A stretch of 55,743 bases of DNA from Selenomonas sp. GACV-9 (lineage in GTDB: Bacteria; Bacillota; Negativicutes; Selenomonadales; Selenomonadaceae): contig FPAX01000013.1 in the NCBI GenBank assembly GCA_900116485.1, forward strand, positions 1-55,743, written 5' to 3'. Below are positions 35,618 to 44,372 of the stretch, piece by piece. Within the stretch, counting starts at the first letter, position 1. Each line of letters begins with the position of its first letter. A program made the translations under genes and the position numbers. Below the pieces are notes generated by a model. The model was not told the DNA's origin. It was given only the letters and a program-made list of their open reading frames with translations, and searched no databases.

Positions 35618-36381
35618 TTATGCACATGGTGAAGCTGTAAAATCTTCGGCTAGAACTCCTTGTTGCTTCAGGAGCTTAATAGCATTGTTAATTTCCTGTT
35701 GTTTTTGCTTTATCCTTAGTTCTTTAGGCAGGTCTATTTGTCTAAGGTCACTGGGATTGAACACCTCTCCGGTTTGGAACATGTGGTAAATAGCTGTCAA
35801 TATCATGCGTGCGATGGCAATTATGGCTCTTCTTTTGCCACGACGCCGCAAGATATTTTCATACTTGATTTTGTAGTAGGGCTGAGTCTTGCATTTTACG
35901 GTGGCGTGGGCTACTTGGACGAGCATAGGTTTGGTGTAGCCTCTGGCACGAGTGAATTTCACGGATTTCTTCTTGCCAGCCGACTAGTTGTTGCCAGGTG
36001 TAAGGCTAGCCCGACTATAAAGTCTCTTTGAAGAATCAAATTGTGACATATCCGTACCTATTTCTGAGATTATTGTTATAGCGGAGTCTTTGTCCATGCC
36101 CGGAATGGTGCAAAGCAGCCTTACGGCTGCGGCATACGGTTCCGTAAGGGGTTCCAATTTTGCATCAAGAAGGTCTATTGCCAAATCGAGGCATTCCATG
36201 CATACGTCATAGCAGTTGTTGTCAATGAGCCAAATTTTAAGCCTGGAAAGGTCTTTGTTAAAGGTGAAGAAGCGTTCCTTTTTGTAAGTGAGTGTCCGTA
36301 ACTTAGTAACGGATACAATGGTGGCAATGAGAAAGCTTTTGTGAACATCGATGCCACAGCATACGGGGAAACGATTTTCAT
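35618..36381 (-). pseudogene. IS110-family transposase, degenerate
   Basis: Minus-strand pieces: start MKIVSPYAV at 36381, then in a shifted frame the RuvC-like GIDVHK segment (one-base deletion), then CMECLDLAIDLL joined across an apparent internal deletion of about 150 codons, LCTIPGMDKDSAITIISEIG (transposase_20 domain), a TAG in place of Gln after SLTPGNN, and KFTRARGYTKPMLVQVAHA. Non-functional. IS ends were not located. Confidence 0.85.
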
Positions 36382-36417
36382 GGCAGCTGCCCTTCTTTCA
36401 TTGTTGAGGGAAGACAT

Positions 36418-36637
36418 TGCCTGCCCATACCAAGCAGAAAAGATAAGTCGATGCCAATGATTAGTATACGGTCTCGAAAAGCCACTTATTTGTGCTTGAA
36501 AGGCAGGGCTTGCACTGTTTAGTGTACTGACTTGAATCGAACAGAGTTGACAATCTGCAACTCACCTCCCCGTGCTTCGTAGGATATCTTCCCTCTAAGA
36601 AAATTATACCAAACAAAGGAGAGTCGCACCTTTGTTT
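36418..36637 (-). other. Noncoding leader of the IS110 relic, possible former bridge-RNA region
   Basis: About 220 bases between the transposase start and rmlC have no ORF. On the minus strand an extended -10 (TTTGGTATAAT, TATAAT at 36608-36603) points to the transposase. A perfect 9-bp inverted repeat AAACAAAGG/CCTTTGTTT (36611-36619/36629-36637) lies beside it. In IS110 elements such an end region can encode the bridge RNA. Confidence 0.35.
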
Positions 36638-36684
36638 TCATTCCTATTTGTGCCGCCAGCGACAGCGGCTGAATGGAGTTTAGT

Positions 36685-37257
36685 GTGAAGGTTATTGAGA
36701 CAAGCATTGAAGGAGTTTTGATCATTGAGACGGACGTGTTCGGTGATCATCGTGGCTTTTTCACAGAAACTTATAATAAGCCAAAGTATGAGGTGTTAGG
36801 CATCACGAATGATTTCGTGCAGGATAATATGAGTTTTTCAGCGCATAAGGGGACACTTCGCGGCCTGCATTGGCAAAATCCGCCGTATGCGCAGGCGAAA
36901 TTGGTATCCTGCTCGAAGGGGCGCGTTATTGATGTAGCCGTAGATATCCGCAAGGGAAGTCCGACCTTTTGCAAATGGGTTGCGGTGGAGCTTAGTGCGG
37001 AAAATCACAGACAGTTCCTTATTCCGCGAGGCTTTGCGCATGGTTTTCTGACACTAACGGATGATGTGGAGTTCCGCTATAAATGCGACAATGTATATAA
37101 CAAGGCTTCTGAGGGTGGTATGCGTTATGATGCGCCAGAGGTAAATGTCGACTGGGGAACCTTATTGGCAGGCATCGAGCCGATTCTCAGTGAGAAAGAT
37201 ACGACCGGCCCGACTTTGTCTGACAGCAACAATCAATTTGTATATGGGGAGAATTAA
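36685..37257 (+). CDS. rmlC: dTDP-4-dehydrorhamnose 3,5-epimerase
   Basis: 190 residues. The GTG at 36685 is six bases after TGGAG and gives the usual MKVIET start; an ATG four codons earlier has no ribosome site. FGDHRGFFTETYN, KGTLRGLHWQ and the catalytic His in IPRGFAHGFLTL are RmlC motifs. Makes the L-configured keto sugar for dTDP-rhamnose; RmlA here is broken and RmlB/RmlD are not in the window. Confidence 0.93.
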   Translation: MKVIETSIEGVLIIETDVFGDHRGFFTETYNKPKYEVLGITNDFVQDNMSFSAHKGTLRGLHWQNPPYAQAKLVSCSKGRVIDVAVDIRKGSPTFCKWVAVELSAENHRQFLIPRGFAHGFLTLTDDVEFRYKCDNVYNKASEGGMRYDAPEVNVDWGTLLAGIEPILSEKDTTGPTLSDSNNQFVYGEN

Positions 37258-37265
37258 AAACAGTG

Positions 37266-38183
37266 ATGGAAATTCTGGTTATTATTCCCGTATACAATCC
37301 GGATGAAAAATTTGAACGGTTACTAGATATGTTGCAAAGACAATCAATAGGTTGTTTCCCCGTGTTGTTGATTGATTCTGGCAGTCAACACGATTATCAG
37401 AATGTTATTAAGAATAATCGCAATTTTATGATCAGACAGATTGCTAACCGTGACTTTAATCATGGTGGGACACGGCAATTGGGGATAAAGATGTATCCGG
37501 ATAAAGATGTATATGTTTTTTTGACGCAAGATGCTATATTGGCTGATGAAATGGCTCTTGAACATTTGCTGAAATGTTTTACGGATAAGACTATAGGTTG
37601 TGCTTACGGGAGACAATTGCCGCATAAGGATGCTAGTTGGTTTTCAAGAATAGCTCGCTTAAACAATTACGGAGAAAAAAGTTATGTGCGCTCATTTAAT
37701 GATCGTATGAATTTTGGAATGAAAACGTGTTTTATTTCTAATTCCTATGCAGCATATCGTAAAGAAGCAATGAATGATATTGATGGTTTTCCCAACAATA
37801 CAATATTGAGTGAAGATATGTTTGTGGCAGCGAAGATGTTGATCAATGGATGGAAAGTAGCGTATGATGCGGATTCGAAAGTATATCATTCGCATAATTA
37901 TTCTATTCTACAGGAATTCAAACGATACTTTGACATTGGCGTATTTCATTCACGTGAGAGTTGGATTCGGGAAATATTTGGGCAGGCAGAAGGGGAAGGC
38001 TTGAACTTCATGAAAAGAGAATTACAAGCTATAATCAGGAATAATCCTTTTTTACTTGCTGAGATGATTGCTAGAGATAGCATGAAATTTATCGGATACA
38101 GGCTAGGATTATATGAAAAAAAAATACCTATCGGAATTAAACGGCATATCAGCATGATGAAAAGGTATTGGGAGTCAGAGTGA
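37266..38183 (+). CDS. Rhamnosyltransferase-like GT2 glycosyltransferase
   Basis: 305 residues. VIIPVYNPDEKFERLLDML, LIDSGS and FLTQDAIL are typical of RfbF-type rhamnosyltransferases, as are the later SEDMFVAAKMLINGWKVAY and HSHNYS. Adjacent to rmlC, consistent with a rhamnose donor. Confidence 0.85.
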   Translation: MEILVIIPVYNPDEKFERLLDMLQRQSIGCFPVLLIDSGSQHDYQNVIKNNRNFMIRQIANRDFNHGGTRQLGIKMYPDKDVYVFLTQDAILADEMALEHLLKCFTDKTIGCAYGRQLPHKDASWFSRIARLNNYGEKSYVRSFNDRMNFGMKTCFISNSYAAYRKEAMNDIDGFPNNTILSEDMFVAAKMLINGWKVAYDADSKVYHSHNYSILQEFKRYFDIGVFHSRESWIREIFGQAEGEGLNFMKRELQAIIRNNPFLLAEMIARDSMKFIGYRLGLYEKKIPIGIKRHISMMKRYWESE

Positions 38184-38295
38184 ACATGAATAGAAGGAGG
38201 CTGGTGTGATGTTTCGATTCGAGCTAGAAGTGTTCGCTTATGGTTAGAGAGTCTTAGCAAGCTCAGCGATGTGTTCGGCAGAAAGATGTATGTAT

Positions 38296-39591
38296 TCATC
38301 GTATGTGATATTGGGTGTTTTTTCCGCGCCCGGTTCGATGGAGACGGTTGTCAGCGATTAATTGATTCAGTATTCGCGTTACGGTAGACGGACTGAGTCC
38401 GAGCAAGGTTTCGGCGTCCTTTCGGGTAATGCTGTCGTTGTGGTGTAAATAATTTATGAGGTCAGTTGCCTCTGGGGTTAGTGCAGATGGCGGTGGAGTG
38501 ACCTGGGACTGCATCTGTGGCAGGCATATCTTGAAGGCGTTGGTCGATACATGGATTTCAGGTTGGGAGAGATTGTGTTTGTAGGCTGTGCGGATTTTTG
38601 TGATGCCGGTTCCGTAGGCTTCAATCAGTTCCAGGCGGTAGAAGATTTCTGCGAGCTTTTTGTTGCGGCAGGCAGATATGCCCATGAGGATGTCGTCTTG
38701 GTGGATGCCGGGGAGCAGGCCGCCGATGGAGGTGATTTCTATCCGACTGCGGTAAACGCTGATAAAGCTGCTGGCGCTGAAGGAGTAATCACGGTGAATG
38801 ATGCAATTGAGCAAGGCTTCGCGGAGGGCTGTGTCTGGGTAGGCTTTTGTATCTTTCCGGTAAAGGCCGTCGAAGGTTGCGGATAGTGTGTTCTTCAGCT
38901 GGAGGTAGGTGTAGCATTCTTCTAGCTGCGTGAAGAGCGGGCCGGTAAAGATTCGCCGGTCTTGGAATTCGGACTGGTCATCGCCATTGAATACAGCAGC
39001 TTTTATCGTAAAGGGGCATTGGTCGGATAGCAGCAGTCCGACATTCGTGTATAGGCCATCGCTGCGTATGATGCCCAGTGTTTTCTGCTGCTGGATTCCG
39101 AATCTTAGATTGTGGGACAGAAATAGGCTGGTGGTTTTTTGGAAGGTCAATTCTTGGTTTAGGGAAATGTTGTCTTCGTAAACGTCGCCATCAGAAGCTT
39201 TTATCATTTTCCGGATCTGTTCTGCTGAGGCTGGCACGGTGGCACTTCCTTGACGTACATAGACGCCGGAAGGCTTGAGTCCGTTCTTGATCAGATAGTA
39301 AGGTTTGTTGGTTCCTTCAGATACGATGATATGGATGACCGTGCGTTGTTCGATTTGTTTGGCTTGGATGTCGACAAACATCATGATATCTGGATGGATG
39401 GCATCGCGCAGCATGCTGGCAACACGCAGCATTATCTGGTCTTGGTCATCTACACCAGTTACAGTTCCGTCATCTTCAATACCGATATAGATAGAGCCGC
39501 CACTGGTGTTTGCGAAGGCAAGCACCTCTTTTTTTAGTGCATCAGTAAGCTCACGCTTGAATTCTGTATGCGCATCTTCTTTTCGCAGCAT
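38296..39591 (-). CDS. AlbA_2/Schlafen-like domain protein with C-terminal winged helix
   Basis: 431 residues. N-terminus with EFKRELTDALKKEVLAFANTSGGSIYIGIEDDG is the AlbA_2 (formerly AAA_4) domain; the middle has an ATPase-like RecG-type region (REALLNCIIHRDYS, TSIGGLLPG); the C-terminus has a winged helix (TRKDAETLLGLSPSTVTRILNQLI). Members are transcription regulators or defence-linked. It is transcribed against the polysaccharide genes. The 112 bases after its stop (38184-38295) hold no gene. Confidence 0.88.
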   Translation of the reverse strand: MLRKEDAHTEFKRELTDALKKEVLAFANTSGGSIYIGIEDDGTVTGVDDQDQIMLRVASMLRDAIHPDIMMFVDIQAKQIEQRTVIHIIVSEGTNKPYYLIKNGLKPSGVYVRQGSATVPASAEQIRKMIKASDGDVYEDNISLNQELTFQKTTSLFLSHNLRFGIQQQKTLGIIRSDGLYTNVGLLLSDQCPFTIKAAVFNGDDQSEFQDRRIFTGPLFTQLEECYTYLQLKNTLSATFDGLYRKDTKAYPDTALREALLNCIIHRDYSFSASSFISVYRSRIEITSIGGLLPGIHQDDILMGISACRNKKLAEIFYRLELIEAYGTGITKIRTAYKHNLSQPEIHVSTNAFKICLPQMQSQVTPPPSALTPEATDLINYLHHNDSITRKDAETLLGLSPSTVTRILNQLIADNRLHRTGRGKNTQYHIR

Positions 39592-39604
39592 CGTAATCCC
39601 TTCT

Positions 39605-39644
39605 TTCTAGTCATTATTCTAGTCATTCTAATCATTCTAGTCAA
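39605..39644 (-). promoter_or_regulatory. Promoter of the AlbA_2 gene embedded in 9-bp direct repeats
   Basis: TTCTAGTCA occurs at 39605-39613, 39617-39625 and 39635-39643, with one variant TTCTAATCA at 39626-39634. On the minus strand the same bases give TTGACT (39644-39639), 17 bases, TAGAAT (39621-39616). Binding to the repeats would block the promoter; the gene's own winged helix makes autoregulation likely. Confidence 0.7.
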
Positions 39645-39786
39645 GAGGCTTGATTGTAACCGTAAAATAATACAGTGTGTCCCAGAATGGTTTTGCGGTT
39701 ACCAGGAAAGATGTTGGTAGTACAGGAGCAGCCTGGGGGACATAGCGATAGGAATAGGGATAGTGCGGAAATGTATCTGCAAAGAA

Positions 39787-39815
39787 TTGGGGATTGTGCG
39801 ATGCTGTGGTATAAT
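39787..39815 (+). promoter_or_regulatory. Probable promoter for manC-manB
   Basis: TTGGGG (39787-39792), 17-base spacer, TATAAT (39810-39815) with an extended TGG before it; leader of about 110 bases. The rest of the gene-free stretch 39645-39930 shows nothing else. Confidence 0.5.
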
Positions 39816-39930
39816 TCATGTAGTGATCCGGTTGAAGATGGGGAGGGATGCCGCAGGCTGTTGAGGCATATTTGGCCACCAACAATTTCAGCAAGATCGA
39901 TATTTCGGCGGTGGGAAGGTTGTGTAAGTT

Positions 39931-41304
39931 TTGAAAGTCATAATTTTAGCTGGTGGTGGCGGGTCGAGATTGTTTCCGTTATCTCGTAATGCGTATCCGA
40001 AACAGTTCCTGAAACTTGAAGATGATGCTTCATTGTTGGCTCATACTGTACAACGGATGCTGTCCTTCGTGCCAGCAAAGGACATTGTTGTAATTACCAA
40101 TCAGAAATATGTATATCATGTCAAAAATGAATTAAGCGAATGTCAGGCTGAGGCAGCGCATGTCTTATTGGAACCGGTTGCCCGCAATACTGCGCCGGCT
40201 ATTGCCTTGGGGGCGGAGTTCTGTCGTTCGCAGCTCGATTGCAGCGATGATGAGATCCTGCTTGTGGCTGCTGCTGACCATGTCATCAGGCCGTTGGAGG
40301 AATTCCAGTGTTGTGTGCGTTCGGCCGAGCAGGCAGCAAAGACTGGAAAGTTGGTTACTTTTGGCATTACGGCTAAGCGGCCTGAAACAGGTTATGGTTA
40401 TATAGAAACTGGCAAAAGCCAGGGCGCTATCAGGGAAGTGGTTTCCTTCAAGGAAAAACCGGATTTAGTTACAGCAGAGAAATATGTAGCTGCTGGGAAT
40501 TATTTTTGGAATTCGGGCATGTTTGCTTTTTCGCTGAGGTCTATTGAAAAAGAATTTGATAACTATCAGACGGAAATAGCTCGGCAGATGCAAGCGGGCT
40601 ATGCGTATATGCTGGATAATTTTGCTGCTATGCCAGATATCTCCATTGACTACGCAATTATTGAACGTTCGAAGAATATATGTATGGTGGAGCTTTCCTG
40701 CTATTGGAATGATATTGGTTCCTGGGATGCCATGTATGAGATTTTGCCTAAGGATGATAACGGCAATGCGGTACAAGGGGATGTCCTTGCTATGGAGTGC
40801 AAGGATTCTCTTATCATGGGGCGTAATCGTTTGATTGCGGGGATCGGTCTTGACGATCTGCTGCTGGTAGAAACTGACGATGTTATCGTGGTAGCGAAGA
40901 AAGGCGAATCGCAAAAGGTAAAGAATGTAGTGGAGAAGCTTAAAGCTATGAATCGTAAAGAGGCTGTTGAGCATACCACGATATATCATGAATGGGGAAC
41001 CTCATCTATTATTGGGCAAGGCAAAGGTTATCGCATGAAGAAGGTTCGGATCATGCCAGGCAAGGAACTGTCATTGCAGATGCACTATCATCGGACAGAG
41101 CACTGGGTGATCTTGCGTGGCACAGCTGAAGTTGTGCGGGGGAATGAGCATATGTTCATTCATGAGGAAGAATCTGTATTCATTCCGCAAACCGTAAAAC
41201 ATAAGTTGTCGAACCCGGGGAAAATTCCGTTGGAGTTGATTGAGATACAGAATGGAGAGTATATCAGCGAAGAAGATATCGTAAGATTTTCAGAGCAAGG
41301 ATGA
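39931..41304 (+). CDS. manC: Mannose-1-phosphate guanylyltransferase / mannose-6-phosphate isomerase
   Basis: 457 residues, TTG start. N-terminal nucleotidyltransferase loop (ILAGGGGSRLFPLSR, YPKQFL), then a C-terminal cupin isomerase domain (GKELSLQMHYHRTEHWVILRGTAEV). Bifunctional type II enzyme making GDP-mannose. Followed 10 bases later by manB. Confidence 0.93.
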   Translation: MKVIILAGGGGSRLFPLSRNAYPKQFLKLEDDASLLAHTVQRMLSFVPAKDIVVITNQKYVYHVKNELSECQAEAAHVLLEPVARNTAPAIALGAEFCRSQLDCSDDEILLVAAADHVIRPLEEFQCCVRSAEQAAKTGKLVTFGITAKRPETGYGYIETGKSQGAIREVVSFKEKPDLVTAEKYVAAGNYFWNSGMFAFSLRSIEKEFDNYQTEIARQMQAGYAYMLDNFAAMPDISIDYAIIERSKNICMVELSCYWNDIGSWDAMYEILPKDDNGNAVQGDVLAMECKDSLIMGRNRLIAGIGLDDLLLVETDDVIVVAKKGESQKVKNVVEKLKAMNRKEAVEHTTIYHEWGTSSIIGQGKGYRMKKVRIMPGKELSLQMHYHRTEHWVILRGTAEVVRGNEHMFIHEEESVFIPQTVKHKLSNPGKIPLELIEIQNGEYISEEDIVRFSEQG

Positions 41305-41314
41305 GGATTTTTTT

Positions 41315-42667
41315 ATGAGTTTTTGTGTAGAGGCTTTTGGGGCCTATGATATCCGCGGGATATATCCGCAGACGATAAATGAAGAGATCGCCTATCGGAT
41401 TGGCCGCTTTTTCCCGTCTTTGTTTGCCGCGAAAAAAGTAGTGGTAGGGAATGATATCCGGCTGTCTGGCCCGGCGCTGAAGAATGCATTGATCAAGGGG
41501 CTTACGGAGTCGGGCTGCGATGTGTTGGATATTGGTCAGTGTGGCACGGAGATGATCTATTTCGCTACGTCGCATCTGAAACTGGATGGTGGTGTCATGA
41601 TCACTGCCAGCCACAATCCCAAGGAATACAACGGCATGAAGTTTGTGCGGCAGGAGGCTCGTCCGATTTCCGGGGATACCGGGTTGCGGGAGTTGGAAAA
41701 GCTGGTGGCTGATGGAGAGCTGCCAACTACGGCAGATACGGTAGGTAAAGTGGCGACCGTAGATATCACCGAAGCGTATGTAAAGCATATCTTGTCTTAT
41801 GTAGATGTATCTCGGCTGAGGCCGCTGAAGGTGGTAGTCAATGCCGGTAACGGTGCGGCGGGGCCAATCCTGGATGTGATGGAGAGGTATCTGCCCTTTG
41901 AATTGGTGAAGGTTCATCACCAGCCAGATGGGAACTTCCCGAATGGCGTACCCAATCCGCTGCTTCCCGAGAATCGCGAGGCTACGGCAGAGGCAGTGCG
42001 GGAGTCTGGCGCTGATGCTGGCGTTGCCTGGGATGGAGACTTTGACCGCTGTTTCCTGTTTGATGAGCAGGGGAATTTCATTGAAGGCTATTATATGGTA
42101 GGCTTCCTTGCCCAGGCATTCCTGCAGAAGGCTCCTGGGGAGAAGATCATCTATGATCCGCGGCTGACTTGGAATACGGAAGAGCTGGTCAAGGAAAATG
42201 GTGGTATTCCAGTAATGTCCAAGAGCGGACATGCCTTTATCAAGGAAAAGATGCGTGCAGAAAATGCTATCTATGGTGGGGAAATGAGTGCCCATCATTA
42301 TTTCCGTGACTTTTCCTATTGCGACAGCGGCATGATTCCTTGGCTGCTGGTGCTGGAACTGCTGTCGAAATCAGGGAAGTCGTTGTCTGAGTTGATGAAG
42401 GAACGCATGGAACGCTATCCCTGCTCCGGGGAAATCAACAGCAAGGTAAAAGATGCAGATGAAGTGCTGCAGCGGATCGAGGCAGAATACGGGCCGCAGG
42501 GGAAGGTCATGAAAGTCGACGGCTTGTCCGTGGACTTTGGCAACTGGCGCTTCAACCTGCGTAAATCCAATACGGAGCCTGTGATTCGATTGAACGTCGA
42601 GACGCGCCAGGATGAGGTGTTGATGAAGGAAAAGACAACGGAGCTTTTGGCGAAAATCCGGGGGTAA
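41315..42667 (+). CDS. manB: Phosphomannomutase (PMM/PGM family)
   Basis: 450 residues. Active-site serine loop TASHNPKEYNGMKF, metal loop DGDFDRC, sugar loop GGEMSAHHYF, and phosphate loop (RKSNTEPVIRLN). Converts mannose-6-P to mannose-1-P for ManC. No GDP-mannose-modifying gene is visible, so mannose itself may be used. Confidence 0.93.
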   Translation: MSFCVEAFGAYDIRGIYPQTINEEIAYRIGRFFPSLFAAKKVVVGNDIRLSGPALKNALIKGLTESGCDVLDIGQCGTEMIYFATSHLKLDGGVMITASHNPKEYNGMKFVRQEARPISGDTGLRELEKLVADGELPTTADTVGKVATVDITEAYVKHILSYVDVSRLRPLKVVVNAGNGAAGPILDVMERYLPFELVKVHHQPDGNFPNGVPNPLLPENREATAEAVRESGADAGVAWDGDFDRCFLFDEQGNFIEGYYMVGFLAQAFLQKAPGEKIIYDPRLTWNTEELVKENGGIPVMSKSGHAFIKEKMRAENAIYGGEMSAHHYFRDFSYCDSGMIPWLLVLELLSKSGKSLSELMKERMERYPCSGEINSKVKDADEVLQRIEAEYGPQGKVMKVDGLSVDFGNWRFNLRKSNTEPVIRLNVETRQDEVLMKEKTTELLAKIRG

Positions 42668-42688
42668 AGACCTCAAGATAGTATAGAC

Positions 42689-42731
42689 AAAGGGAGGCTC
42701 AGCCGCTATTTTGCGGTGCAGCCTCCCTTTG
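42689..42731 (+). terminator. Terminator after manB
   Basis: Outer stem 42689-42699/42720-42730 (11 bp) and inner CCGC/GCGG; only three T follow, so it may be leaky. Confidence 0.7.
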
Positions 42732-42744
42732 TGGTATGTTATGG

Positions 42745-42801
42745 CACGGTGCAATATACAACATATATTTAATTGTATATTGCACCGTGAATTGCTATAA
42801 T
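42745..42801 (+). promoter_or_regulatory. wbaP promoter overlapped by a perfect 17-bp inverted repeat
   Basis: Arms 42745-42761 and 42773-42789 are perfect complements with an 11-base loop. The right arm begins with the -35 TTGTAT (42773-42778), and the -10 TATAAT (42796-42801) lies 17 bases on. Binding to the dyad would compete with polymerase. Confidence 0.75.
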
Positions 42802-42831
42802 AAAGACATTGAATGATAGGATGTTTTTATT

Positions 42832-44274
42832 ATGAGGATGGTTTTTGCTTTTATGGGGGAAACGAATACTAGTCTGCTGTCGGGGATAAAGTGGAATTAT
42901 TTCATCCTGCCGTTTGTGCTGTTCACCGCGGACCTCTTGGTCGTGTATGGTACGATGATGGCGGCGATGATGCTGGTGGCGCAGGGGATGGGGCAGCCTG
43001 TGTGGGTGTCGCGCAGCTGGGGCGTCTGGCTGACGGTGCTTTACATGTCGAATCTGCTGTTTGCGGATCTCTACCGGACGCGGCGGGTGCTGGCAGACCA
43101 TGCGCGCAAGATTTTCAAGGCGTCAGGGTACGCTGTCATCACGATCGTCTTGGCAGATTTCTTGCTGCATATGGGGGGGACGCCGCTGTCGCGGGCATTC
43201 CTCGTGCTGTTCTGGCTGCTTAGCTTTTGGGGGCTGTATGCGGAGCGATGCTTGCTGCGGGCGGTCTTCAGTCGTCTAGGGATGTGGAAATCGGAGATTG
43301 TGATTATCGGTGCAGGCAAGACAGCGGAGAAGTTCGTGAAGGCGTTCGGTGCGGGGTTTGATATCGTTGGCTTTGTCGAGGATAACCCTGGGCGGCCATT
43401 GCTGAAGAAGTATCCGCATCTTGGTGGTTTTGCCGATATTGAGCAGGTATTGCGGGAGCACCCCGTGTATGAGGTGCTGATTGCGGCGCCGGGGCTTTCG
43501 AAGGCGCGGACAATCCAGCTTTTCTATGAGGTGCAGCCATATACGAAGCATGTGTCGCTGATCCCGGATCTCTTCGGGGTGCCGATCGGCAATATGAAGG
43601 CGTTGCGGAGCCTCGATGATCAGCTTCTGGTGCTGCGTACGCATAACAACCTGAACCGCATGTCGAACCGCTTGCTGAAACGTGTTTTTGACCTGGTGGT
43701 CGGCAGTGCGATTGCGGTGTGCATCCTGCCTATCCTCGTGGTGACGTATGTGCTGGTCAAGGTGGATTCGGATGGCCCGGCGTTCTATAATGCCGAGCGT
43801 ATTGGCAAGGATGGCACGACATTCCGCTGCTATAAGTTCCGCTCGATGTATGTGGATGCGGATCGGATCCTGCGCGATCATCTGGAGAGGAATCCTGAGG
43901 CAAAGCAGGAATGGCAGGAGTTCCAGAAGCTGCGCGGCGAGGATCCGCGCGTGACGAAGGTGGGCCGGTTCATCCGCAAGTACAGTATCGATGAGCTGCC
44001 GCAGATCTTCAACGTGCTCGAGGGCAATATGAGCCTTGTCGGGCCGCGGCCGTATCTGCCGCGTGAGAAGGAGGATATCGGCGGGTATATGCCAGTCATC
44101 TGCATGACGACGCCAGGTATGACTGGCCTCTGGCAGGTCAGCGGCCGCAGCAATGTGAAGTTCAGCGGTCGCCTGAAGATGGATTCGTGGTATGTGCGTA
44201 ACTGGAACCTCTGGACAGATATCGTGATACTGTTCAAGACCGTACGGGTCGTGCTTGGACGGGATGCGTACTGA
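42832..44274 (+). CDS. wbaP: Undecaprenyl-phosphate sugar phosphotransferase (WbaP-like)
   Basis: 480 residues. N-terminal TM helices (residues about 15-140), a central Rossmann-like domain (IVIIGAGKTAEKFVKAFG), one TM, and the C-terminal catalytic domain with FYNAERIGKDGTTFRCYKFRSM, ELPQIFNVLEGNMSLVGPRP and a final TGLWQVSGRSN. It transfers sugar-1-phosphate to undecaprenyl phosphate and starts each repeat unit. Has its own promoter, separate from the rest of the cluster. Confidence 0.92.
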   Translation: MRMVFAFMGETNTSLLSGIKWNYFILPFVLFTADLLVVYGTMMAAMMLVAQGMGQPVWVSRSWGVWLTVLYMSNLLFADLYRTRRVLADHARKIFKASGYAVITIVLADFLLHMGGTPLSRAFLVLFWLLSFWGLYAERCLLRAVFSRLGMWKSEIVIIGAGKTAEKFVKAFGAGFDIVGFVEDNPGRPLLKKYPHLGGFADIEQVLREHPVYEVLIAAPGLSKARTIQLFYEVQPYTKHVSLIPDLFGVPIGNMKALRSLDDQLLVLRTHNNLNRMSNRLLKRVFDLVVGSAIAVCILPILVVTYVLVKVDSDGPAFYNAERIGKDGTTFRCYKFRSMYVDADRILRDHLERNPEAKQEWQEFQKLRGEDPRVTKVGRFIRKYSIDELPQIFNVLEGNMSLVGPRPYLPREKEDIGGYMPVICMTTPGMTGLWQVSGRSNVKFSGRLKMDSWYVRNWNLWTDIVILFKTVRVVLGRDAY

Positions 44275-44276
44275 AA

Positions 44277-44336
44277 GAGCATAATAAGAAGGGCTTAGCC
44301 GAATGTGGCTAAGCCCTTCTTATTATGCTCAATTTT
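44277..44336. terminator. Very long bidirectional terminator after wbaP
   Basis: Perfect 24-bp stem (44277-44300 with 44307-44330) and six-base loop; T-rich to the right. It also ends the converging Rpn gene. Confidence 0.92.
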
Positions 44337-44372
44337 TACAATTCTGTTGGAGCGCACGTCTTGTTTTGTTGG

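Noticed and set aside
35618..36381. Active IS110 element
   Set aside because: The transposase has a frameshift, an internal deletion and a nonsense codon.
38316..38330. A-AAA-AAC heptamer near the AlbA_2 stop as a -1 frameshift site
   Set aside because: The -1 frame gives a long, unlikely product overlapping the rhamnosyltransferase-like gene in antisense, and no stimulatory structure was seen.
39605..39643. Short direct repeats considered as a CRISPR array
   Set aside because: Repeats are 9 bp and contiguous with no spacers, and they hold promoter hexamers; an operator array is the better reading.
39675..39989. 104-codon ORF overlapping the start of manC
   Set aside because: No ribosome site, unnatural composition (SWWWR), and it overlaps the clear manC N-terminus in another frame.
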